A stretch of 64,000 bases of DNA from Pseudomonadota bacterium (GTDB lineage Bacteria; Pseudomonadota; Gammaproteobacteria; Pseudomonadales; Pseudohongiellaceae). Below the pieces are notes generated by a model. That model did no database searches and had not been told where the DNA came from. It saw only the letters and a list, made by a program, of their open reading frames with translations. The stretch lies in the NCBI GenBank assembly GCA_027623555.1, contig JAQBSZ010000007.1:62001-126000 (forward strand), given 5' to 3'. Both the position numbers and the translations under genes were made by a program. Of the stretch, positions 36,056 through 43,009 are shown in pieces. Numbering within the stretch: the stretch's first letter is position 1; each line of letters starts with the position of its first letter.

Positions 36056-36236
36056 CGCCAGGCTCCCGGGCGGGTTGCTGCCCGTTTCGACACTGCTCTT
36101 CATACAACGCTAATTGCTGCTGAAAGAGGTATTTGGGCCGCTCTACCCGAGCGCGCACGCCAGGCCACAACAAGTAGGCAAGGGCAAACGCTGCCGCAAG
36201 TACGAGAAAAGATATCACGATTACCGCACTAATCAT
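36045..36236 (-). CDS. Small single-helix membrane protein in the oxidase operon
   Basis: 63 residues: one N-terminal membrane helix (ISAVIVISFLVLAAAFALAYLLW) and a charged tail. It overlaps the oxidase gene end by 8 bases and the TsdA-like start by 11, so translation of all three is coupled. Position and topology recall CcoQ/FixQ, the small cbb3 subunit, but sequence similarity is not evident to me and CcoQ identity is an inference. Confidence 0.65.
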   Translation of the reverse strand: MISAVIVISFLVLAAAFALAYLLWPGVRARVERPKYLFQQQLALYEEQCRNGQQPAREPGDED

Positions 36237-38889
36237 CGGCTACTCCCGAATTCAGTGCGCTGCCATAAAGGGAGCGAACATAGTGAACTACGGCGACCAT
36301 CTCACTCTCACTGAGTCGATCCCCCCAAGGCGCCATCGAAGTTCCTTCCACACCGTTCTGCAGAATGCGCAGGCTTTCAGCCACACTCAAGCGCTCACGG
36401 GTAAAGTCAGTCGGCCAGATTGGAATCGGCAGACTGTCGGCAGCGAAACCATTGCCGTCACCGTTATCGCCATGACACTCTGCGCAGTGTGATGCATACG
36501 CCTCAGCACCCAGCGGCAGGGATTGAGGGCTGCCCGCCGTAGTCTCAACTTCGCTGAAACTTTGTACCACGCTAACCAGTGACGATAACTCTGCCGGCGA
36601 CAATTCTCGCCACGCTGGCATAGAGGTGCCATGTACCCCATTCCAGAGAATATCGGCCAGCAAACTCGATTGATACTGATGCTGACTCAAATCAACTGGC
36701 GACGGTTGCAACCAGGCCGCCGCCGGACCATCACCCCTGCCCTGTTCGCCGTGACAACCCGTGCAGTTGCTTTGCCATGAATCCACACCCCCTACAGTCG
36801 AGCCTGGCGACTCCAGAACCAACGCGTTTCCCCTGGGCCGGGTGCGGGCCGGATGTGCATTCAATTCCGGGGCATTGAACGACATCAGTGCCCGTTCATC
36901 ATCGGTTGCCGCCCTGCCCGCCACTTCGCCGTCTGGCCAGGCCAATTCTCGCTCACGGCCCAGGCTCTCAATATAAGCCACCAGGTCCAGCGCTTCTCGC
37001 CTTGGCCGATCCGGTGCGCCACTGAAAAACTGCGGATAAGCCGGCATGATGGACAGCGGCACCACGCTGCGCGGTGCAAACAAATGCACCAGGTGCCATT
37101 GCGCTGGACGCGTATTGCCAGCCCTGGCCAGGTCCGGGCCGATACGACGCGTGCCGAGCATATGCGGATAATCCAGGCGTCCCTCCCAGGCCAGGCTGGG
37201 AGCACCGAAGCGTGCCAGGTCTGCTTCGGTATAGCGCACTTGCTGAGTATGGCAATACGCGCACCCTTCCCTGGCATAGATGTCCCTGCCGCGTAGCTCC
37301 GAAGGGGTCAACAGTAATGGGCCGGCAGGAGCCAGGCTCGCAGTCTGCTGTTGCAACGCACGCAGCGGGATTACGCCGAGTAAAGCAACCGACAGCACAA
37401 AAAAACCAATGCCTGCCAGCGACGCGACCAGGTAGGACATACGCAAGGCCGGTGCTACGCCACTGCCGCCGACGCCGGCAAGTTCAACACCGGCAGTAGA
37501 TCGTTCTATTTTTAGGGACGTGGCTGCTTCCTTGCTGTTACCCAACAAGCCGAAGAACAACAACACAAAACCCAGCGTGATGGGAATGGCGGAAAGGCTG
37601 CGCACAATCCAATAAGCTTGCGATGCGCGCACCGATTCCAGCCACGGTGCATCACCCTGCCAGAGTTGACCCTGGGCAATACCAGCCACAGTCAGATCCA
37701 CCACCATCAAGCTTATCCCCACCACCAGTAACCAGTAGGCCCAGTGCAGGGCAAGCTCGTTATAGCTAACGGCTGGCAGGCGCTGCCAGGCGTGTACGAT
37801 GCCCGCAATGCCGGCGAAAGTAGCAAAGCCCAGCATGGCCAGATGTGAGTGCCCGATCACCCAGTCAGTAAAATGCGTGAGACTGTTAAAACTCATGTCC
37901 GCCTGCACCGAGCCCTGCAGGCTGACGATCAGGTAGAAGACCACCGACATCGAGGCAAACCGCAAAGCGATATCGCGGGGAATCAGCCCCGCTCCTCTCT
38001 GCGACAGCATCAGGTTGGTCACCACAATCACCACTATTACGCCAAGCAGAAAGGAGGCAAGGATGGCAGTGAGCTGGGCACCCATGGGAATGACCGAATT
38101 AATGTAGTGGTGAATACCGTTCAGTGGATACAGGAAAAACAGGCCCCAGAAACCCAGCATGGACAGAAAGTGGCTGTAGATAGGTCGTCCGGTAGTGGCA
38201 GGAATTACGTAATAGAGAATCGCCAGAGCCAGTGGCGTGACAAACAGGCCTACGGCATCATGTATCCACAAGCCGCTGAATGCTGCCCCCGCCGCGCCCG
38301 GTACGAATTCAGGCACAATATTACCCATAGGGTATGACATGAGCGTGAACACCAGGGCCCCGATGATGTACCAGCTGGATACATAGAGATTTTCAAAGCC
38401 GCGGCTGAAAAATGGCGGCAGAAACTGGATCGCGGCAAGCACGAATGCCACGATGACCACCACATCCACAACCAGGGGAAACTCGGCCCATTCCAGCGGC
38501 TGACTGACACCCGCCAGCACCAGCGCCCAGCCCGGCAGCATCACCGCGAAATTCCACAGGGCAAACAAGCTCAGACCCAGGTTACGGCTGGTCACTGCCC
38601 TGCCACTGAGGATAGGCACCGCGTGGTACAGAAAGGCCAGAAAAGCATTGCCAAGCCAGCCCAGCATGATGCCCTGGGTATGGGCATAGCGCATGCGTCC
38701 CCAGCTGGGCAGGCTGTCGCCGCCGAAGTCCGGAAGGACAAACTGCAGGGAAACCAGAATCCCGAAAACTACCGCAATCAGCAGTGTTATCAGCGCGGCC
38801 AGGCTGTGGGCGCGAACCAGCAAGCCTTCGACTAATTGTTGATCCGCAGCGGTGCTGGACTGTAGCGATGGATCGCTATTGGACTGCAT
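36229..38889 (-). CDS. cbb3-type oxidase: fused subunit I, FixO-like and two cytochrome c domains
   Basis: 886 residues; AGGAAAACAAGCCA precedes the ATG. Residues about 20-450 are heme-copper oxidase subunit I of cbb3 type: low-spin heme His in RYAHTQGIMLGW (70), CuB His in LWIHDAVGLF (210) and IHHY (260-261), the cbb3-type Tyr in RPIYSHF (238), and heme ligands in LTHFTDWVIGHSH (339, 347, 349). A helix (485-507) and a FixO-like domain follow with C-AY-C-H (543-547). Two further class I cytochrome c domains carry C-TG-C-H (709) and C-AE-C-H (802). CcoN, CcoO and a CcoP-like diheme part are therefore one chain; normally they are separate subunits. Reduces oxygen at high affinity and pumps protons. 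Confidence 0.88.
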   Translation of the reverse strand: MQSNSDPSLQSSTAADQQLVEGLLVRAHSLAALITLLIAVVFGILVSLQFVLPDFGGDSLPSWGRMRYAHTQGIMLGWLGNAFLAFLYHAVPILSGRAVTSRNLGLSLFALWNFAVMLPGWALVLAGVSQPLEWAEFPLVVDVVVIVAFVLAAIQFLPPFFSRGFENLYVSSWYIIGALVFTLMSYPMGNIVPEFVPGAAGAAFSGLWIHDAVGLFVTPLALAILYYVIPATTGRPIYSHFLSMLGFWGLFFLYPLNGIHHYINSVIPMGAQLTAILASFLLGVIVVIVVTNLMLSQRGAGLIPRDIALRFASMSVVFYLIVSLQGSVQADMSFNSLTHFTDWVIGHSHLAMLGFATFAGIAGIVHAWQRLPAVSYNELALHWAYWLLVVGISLMVVDLTVAGIAQGQLWQGDAPWLESVRASQAYWIVRSLSAIPITLGFVLLFFGLLGNSKEAATSLKIERSTAGVELAGVGGSGVAPALRMSYLVASLAGIGFFVLSVALLGVIPLRALQQQTASLAPAGPLLLTPSELRGRDIYAREGCAYCHTQQVRYTEADLARFGAPSLAWEGRLDYPHMLGTRRIGPDLARAGNTRPAQWHLVHLFAPRSVVPLSIMPAYPQFFSGAPDRPRREALDLVAYIESLGRERELAWPDGEVAGRAATDDERALMSFNAPELNAHPARTRPRGNALVLESPGSTVGGVDSWQSNCTGCHGEQGRGDGPAAAWLQPSPVDLSQHQYQSSLLADILWNGVHGTSMPAWRELSPAELSSLVSVVQSFSEVETTAGSPQSLPLGAEAYASHCAECHGDNGDGNGFAADSLPIPIWPTDFTRERLSVAESLRILQNGVEGTSMAPWGDRLSESEMVAVVHYVRSLYGSALNSGVADD

Positions 38890-39008
38890 TGGCTTGTTTT
38901 CCTAGTTCCTGGCGATCTGCAGGGCCTCCAGGCTCTGCGCAAGGGAGATACTAAATCAATCTCAGACCTTAGGCTATGTGTAATACCCTGGTTTGTAGCA
39001 CCCAATTC

Positions 39009-39022
39009 ATGATCGAGATCAC
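39009..39022. promoter_or_regulatory. FNR/Anr-like box upstream of the oxidase gene
   Basis: ATGATCGAGATCAC matches TTGAT-N4-ATCAA in both core half sites and differs only at the two outer bases. It lies 120 bases before the oxidase ATG and between the divergent oxidase and 39174 genes. Low-oxygen control of cbb3 oxidases by FNR/Anr is well established, so the site is sensible, but a single match can arise by chance. Confidence 0.45.
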
Positions 39023-39173
39023 TATTTTCGTTGGTTGTCCGCCAAACCATGTCGTAGGATAGGAGATTCCCTGATTGTCGTGCCCGCGCGACATCAGAAA
39101 CCAGGCAACTAGGGTCACGCCCAGAAGCGCTGCCCAGAGCCGTAATCAAAAGAAAACACCATGGGAGGTTGTC

Positions 39174-39764
39174 ATGCCACGAATTCACCACGCACTAGCC
39201 CTGTTTGCCACCGGGATGCTCGCCACGAGTATGCTGAGCGCGCAGTCCAACGAAGCAATCATCGCCAAGGCGCTGTCTCCACTACCTCAAGACCTGCGCG
39301 CCGATGCTACCGTCTACACCTATGACGATAGTGGTAATCGGGTCACCCTGAAGGTAGGTTCCAACCACGTTGAGTGCGCGCCTACCGATGCTGAAGGTTT
39401 CACGCGCTGCGGCCCCGTTTCCCAGCGCGCAAGACGCGATCTGCAGGCCAAGCTGTCAGCCCAGGGTCTGGAAGGTGAAGCACTACAAATGGAAATGCAG
39501 AAGGCCGAAGACCAGGGCCGCATTCCCCCGCGTATCTTCGGCACGCTGAGCTATCGGCGCTTCGACACGCCCGACCGCATCCAGTACCTGATGGTAATCT
39601 CCCTTCCGAACGCCACCGCAGAGGAGTTGGGGATGCCTACTGGCCCCCAACGTGACAACGCGCTTGCCGGCATGGGCACTCCCTGGATGATGCGCCCCGG
39701 CACTTCCGGCGCGCACCTGATGATTCCTATCAATGGTACGGAGTATTCCAACAAGGGTAAGTAA
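39174..39764 (+). CDS. Exported protein of unknown function
   Basis: 196 residues from ATG 39174 (GGGAGGTTGTC upstream); an earlier start would lack a signal sequence. Signal peptide MPRIHHALALFATGMLATSMLSAQ. The mature protein starts SNEAIIAKALSPLPQDLRADATVYTYDDSGNRVTLKVG, then has two Cys (VECAP, TRCGP), a helical middle (LQAKLSAQGLEGEALQMEMQKAEDQG) and a C-terminal beta-rich part with MRPGTSGAHLMIPI. I do not recognise the family. It is divergent from the oxidase operon and followed by a strong terminator, hence monocistronic. Confidence 0.75.
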   Translation: MPRIHHALALFATGMLATSMLSAQSNEAIIAKALSPLPQDLRADATVYTYDDSGNRVTLKVGSNHVECAPTDAEGFTRCGPVSQRARRDLQAKLSAQGLEGEALQMEMQKAEDQGRIPPRIFGTLSYRRFDTPDRIQYLMVISLPNATAEELGMPTGPQRDNALAGMGTPWMMRPGTSGAHLMIPINGTEYSNKGK

Positions 39765-39784
39765 CGCACCCTTGTGGTACGGTA

Positions 39785-39831
39785 GAAAAAAAATACCCTC
39801 GTGATTCTGGATCATGAGGCTATTTTTTTTT
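39785..39831 (+). terminator. Strong bidirectional intrinsic terminator
   Basis: A 9-bp stem (CCTCGTGAT / ATCATGAGG, one G-T pair) with a 5-base loop is bordered by an A run on the left and a run of nine T on the right. It ends the gene at 39174-39764 and could act on both strands. Confidence 0.88.
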
Positions 39832-39840
39832 GGACTGAAT

Positions 39841-40275
39841 AAATAGCGACAGATTTATTTAAGGGCACACTCGCAAATCCACAGCGTGCAGATAAGAATA
39901 AATCCGTCCCTGAGATATCCCCAGAAAATGTCGAACTAACTCATTTGGTTAGCTTGTTTTAAGCAATTTCTGCAGGCTTGGAAGGTTCAGGAACCGTTGA
40001 GTTTCAACTACTCGAGCCAGGGGGTGGGGTGTTGTTTGCGAACAATCAGGACCGCAGGTCCGTGAGCAAACAATACCGCAGCTCCTGGCGGCCGGCCTGG
40101 ACAAGTCCCCTCATCGCCCACAGCGACGGGGAGATTCCCTACTCACGGGCCCTTGGCCGAGATTGCTCGCAGGAACGCCCCGTTACTGTGTGATTCCTCC
40201 AGAGTGGAATTCAAGACAAAACAAATCTAGCAGTGGTAAAAATTTTTGGGGATATCTCAGAATCCGTCCCCATTT
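39841..40275. repeat. Intergenic repeat, copy A, split by MITE copy 2
   Basis: The 70 bases before the MITE and about 12 after it together resemble the continuous element at 41398-41476: both have a TTTATTT-containing left part, AATCCxCAxxGTGCAGA in the middle and AATAAATCCGT-CCC followed by ATTTATT. The MITE duplicated AATCCGTCC of this element on insertion. Identity by eye is about 70 percent. Function unknown; the partly palindromic ends suggest a structured or mobile noncoding element. Confidence 0.55.
39910..40260. mobile_element. Miniature IS10-type element (MITE), copy 2
   Basis: 351 bp with perfect 13-bp inverted ends CTGAGATATCCCC / GGGGATATCTCAG, flanked by the 9-bp direct repeat AATCCGTCC (39901-39909 and 40261-40269). 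The left about 220 bp match copy 1 closely in the same orientation. The extra 120 bp on the right are missing from copy 1, which looks like an internal deletion joining at GGGGA. No transposase frame is present, so mobility would depend on an IS10-group transposase in trans. Confidence 0.9.
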
Positions 40276-41365
40276 ATTCCCGCAAGAGGAGTTTCTGTAC
40301 CCGGGAGTTTGACGTCTCGGCCGCGTAGACAAGGTTCTCGGAAGGACAGGCCAGGCCATGCACACCGGAAAACTCACCCAGGTTACGCCCCGAGTTTCCA
40401 ATCACGCCCAATACCTCGCCTTGCAGCGTTGCCTTTATCAGGCGGCCGGGAAATGTTGTCTCACCAATAAAAATCACCTCACCGCCGGGAGGAATGCACA
40501 ATGCATTCGGCGCGCCGTTCAGCGCGATATTATCGAGATTGCTCGGGGTAGGCCCATTTACTGCTTTCGAGCCCGGGCGGATCGGAGTTGCCACACTGAA
40601 CTCACGAACGTAGTTGCCATCGATATCAAACACCTGGATGCGTGCGTTGCTGCGGTCCCCTACGTAAATGAAATCGTCCTTGTCGATGGCGATGGCATGG
40701 GGCAGACGGAACTGCCCAGGGCCGGTGCCCGGTTCCCCGAAGGACAGCACCCAGTCGCCGTCGCTGTCGTACTTTGCCACACGTGAATTGATGTAACCGT
40801 CACTGATATAGATATTTCCCTGCGAGTCGAAGGCGACGTCGGTGGGTTCACGGAAGCGACCATCGAAGGGCGGCAGTGGGGGATCGGGATGATCGAGGGG
40901 ACGTGCCGCAGCAGAAGAGGATTCTGTCTTGCGCCCGAATACCCATGCAACCCTGCCCTGCGAATCCATGCGCACAACCATGTTCGAACCTTTGTCCACA
41001 GTCCAGATATTGTCGTTAGCATCGATGCGCAGGCCGTGGGCGAAAGCCCAGGCATAAAGCCCGCGTCCGTGTTCAGTGACGAAATTGCCGTCGGCGTCGA
41101 ATTCAAACAATTGTGCCGCGTGAATGGCATAGGCCGGCCCGCCACCGCTGGGATTGGAGCGGCTGAACACGAACACGTGGCCCGCTGAATTCACCGCCAC
41201 CGCGGGTACTTCCCCGAAATTCATGCCCGGCAGAAGACGGATGGCATTCGGCACTGACTCGAAGGGAATTTGCGGGGCATACTGCGCTGAAGCTGGCACA
41301 GCGAACCCGAGCCAGGCGCTGATAATGGTAGCAACAGCAAAGTTGGAATTGCGGATAGCGAGCAT
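40274..41365 (-). CDS. Exported NHL-repeat six-bladed propeller
   Basis: 363 residues with signal peptide (FAVATIISAWLGFAVPASAQ). Blades are marked by GEVPAVAVNSAGHVFVFSR, AHGLRIDANDNIWTVDKGSN, FREPTDVAFDSQGNIYISDGYINSRVAKYDSDG, GQFRLPHAIAIDKDDFIYVGDRSNARIQVFD, a longer loop with ALCIPPGGEVIFIGE, and LGEFSGVHGLACPSENLVYAAET. It is a clear paralogue of 59411-60547, sharing block order and many residues. Related to the amidating-lyase-type propellers; substrate unknown. The MBL-fold hydrolase gene lies upstream in the same direction, so they may be co-transcribed. CAGGAGAAGCAAA precedes the ATG. Confidence 0.88.
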   Translation of the reverse strand: MLAIRNSNFAVATIISAWLGFAVPASAQYAPQIPFESVPNAIRLLPGMNFGEVPAVAVNSAGHVFVFSRSNPSGGGPAYAIHAAQLFEFDADGNFVTEHGRGLYAWAFAHGLRIDANDNIWTVDKGSNMVVRMDSQGRVAWVFGRKTESSSAAARPLDHPDPPLPPFDGRFREPTDVAFDSQGNIYISDGYINSRVAKYDSDGDWVLSFGEPGTGPGQFRLPHAIAIDKDDFIYVGDRSNARIQVFDIDGNYVREFSVATPIRPGSKAVNGPTPSNLDNIALNGAPNALCIPPGGEVIFIGETTFPGRLIKATLQGEVLGVIGNSGRNLGEFSGVHGLACPSENLVYAAETSNSRVQKLLLRE

Positions 41366-41397
41366 TTTGCTTCTCCTGGATTACCTGGATACTGGAG

Positions 41398-41476
41398 AGA
41401 TAGGGAAAGGTTTATTTATGGACTCGGACGCCAATCCGCACTGTGCAGAAAATAATAAATCCGTTCCCGCCTATTT
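41398..41476. repeat. Intergenic repeat, copy B (uninterrupted)
   Basis: About 79 bp resembling the split copy A at 39841-40275, with a GGTTTATTTA left end and AATAAATCCGTTCCC right end. It fills most of the gap between the MBL-hydrolase stop and the NHL gene and touches the stop codon of the former. Confidence 0.5.
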
Positions 41477-42524
41477 ATTGAACTAACTGCTGCTCGAGGC
41501 GAAGTTGCGCCGCCCTTGCACAATCCTGCATAACCTGGAAGTAGCGTTGCACCCATTCCTCTCCCAGTTCATAGGGATGGGGGCCGTCTCCACGACCGGC
41601 GAGCATCCGGTTTCGATTCACAGCGTTGTCGAACTCGGAATGGTTGGACAATATTACCGATGCATTAACCGCGGCTGCCTGTTCAGCGATGTGCCGCTGC
41701 GAATCGATATAGATCTGAAAATTCCCGATACCGGGATCGGGCGTATTGTTCACGAAATTGAACGCAGTGCCACCGGAGTAAGCTACGTTAATCGGTCGGC
41801 CATTGTCAAAAACGGTAAACGTATAGGACAGTGTCCCGGGTGTATGGCCGGGGGTATCCCACAAGCTAATGGTGGTATCTCCCAGGTTAAGTTCCATGCC
41901 GTCATAGGCCACGACGCCGCGTCCATTCTGCCGTGTGGGAGCCATAGTGGCATAGCGGTTGGGATAGGTATCCACCAGGTCCCAGTCCGCCGCGCCCATG
42001 ACTACCTGGGCGTTGAATCGCTCCTGCAAAATCTGGGCGCCACCGATATGGTCACCGTGCGCATGGGAGATAACAACGTAGCGTATGTCTTCCGGATCCA
42101 GACCGAGTTTTTCCAATCCGCCGATAATGAGTTCGCGCGAATTATAGGGAAAGATCGTGTCGATAATGATGATGCCCTCGCTGGTGGTAAGCGCCCAGGA
42201 GGAATGCACTTTGCCGCCAACAAAATAGAAATTGTCAAAGACCTTCATCGGTTCTGCAAACCATTGCTCGCGTGGAGGGATGTTGTCAGGGTCAACTACA
42301 TAGCGAGGTAGGTTGTCACTGGTGTTAACTCCACCACTGGTGGGTAGCAGGCAAATCCGGTTCAAGGTGCCAAGAAATTCCACCCCGGCTGCCTGCTTGG
42401 CAGATCGAATGGCGGCTTCGATCTCTGCATCGAAATCCCTCGGAGTCTGAGCAAAACTGGAGAAAGAGAAAGCGCCGGTCAGGATCAAGAGCAAAGTAAC
42501 CAACGAGTATTTTCGCGACTTCAT
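41475..42524 (-). CDS. Exported MBL-fold metallo-hydrolase
   Basis: 349 residues with signal peptide (YSLVTLLLILTGAFSFSSFAQ). The metallo-beta-lactamase fold signature H-x-H-x-D-H is present in VISHAHGDHIGGA, with a later His in LWDTPGHTPGTLSY and another in ILSNHSEFDNA. The N-terminal CLLPTSGGVNTSDNLPRYV and EPMKVFDNFYFVGG segments are typical of periplasmic subclass-B3-like hydrolases. The physiological substrate is unknown; it need not be a beta-lactamase. It has no strong genomic cue beyond the adjacent NHL propeller. Confidence 0.9.
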   Translation of the reverse strand: MKSRKYSLVTLLLILTGAFSFSSFAQTPRDFDAEIEAAIRSAKQAAGVEFLGTLNRICLLPTSGGVNTSDNLPRYVVDPDNIPPREQWFAEPMKVFDNFYFVGGKVHSSWALTTSEGIIIIDTIFPYNSRELIIGGLEKLGLDPEDIRYVVISHAHGDHIGGAQILQERFNAQVVMGAADWDLVDTYPNRYATMAPTRQNGRGVVAYDGMELNLGDTTISLWDTPGHTPGTLSYTFTVFDNGRPINVAYSGGTAFNFVNNTPDPGIGNFQIYIDSQRHIAEQAAAVNASVILSNHSEFDNAVNRNRMLAGRGDGPHPYELGEEWVQRYFQVMQDCARAAQLRLEQQLVQ

Positions 42525-43009
42525 GGTGGATCTCCGGTTCTGATTATTGGTTGCCTATGATCGCAGATGCCAAGTTTGGAATTCTTACCTGTCATTACTT
42601 CCTGCTGATCTGGGCATTATGAGATTGTTGTACAGCCGCTGCAAGCATGTACCCTGTTTTCCGCATAGTTCACGAATTTTTCTAGTTCAGCTTTAAGATA
42701 GCTCTTTAACTAGTGGTTGTATTTGAGTATGTCTTCTAAATTTCTTTTTTGAGTCCCGGCATTGGGGTGCTGAAGATAGAGTGCGCAAGTAAATCACGGA
42801 CCGAAGAGATTTTTCTCGCGGAAGGTTTTCTGGTCAATGCTTCTGAACTAAAATCATAGTCATTGTGAGACTCCTGCAGCTGAAACTCCTCCCCATAAAC
42901 CATTCATTTACCCGAAATTTAGTGATGTATCAGTTTGGTTGTGATACGGTTTTGAACAAGTTATAAGCGATTTGGGGGTAGTTGCCCATCACCCCAAGGG
43001 ATAATAACA
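42525..43009. other. Intergenic region, nothing recognised
   Basis: About 485 bases between divergent genes. No gene, repeat or RNA supported. Promoters of the MBL hydrolase and of the TolB-like protein are expected here. Confidence 0.35.

Noticed and set aside
39978..40193. A 71-residue frame inside MITE copy 2 as a gene
   Set aside because: It has no start signals, is not kept open in the equivalent frame of copy 1 beyond the shared part, and resembles no transposase.
33991..40260. A composite transposon made of the two MITEs and the genes between
   Set aside because: The outer flanks differ (GCTCAGAGA against AATCCGTCC) and each copy has its own 9-bp duplication, so they inserted one by one.
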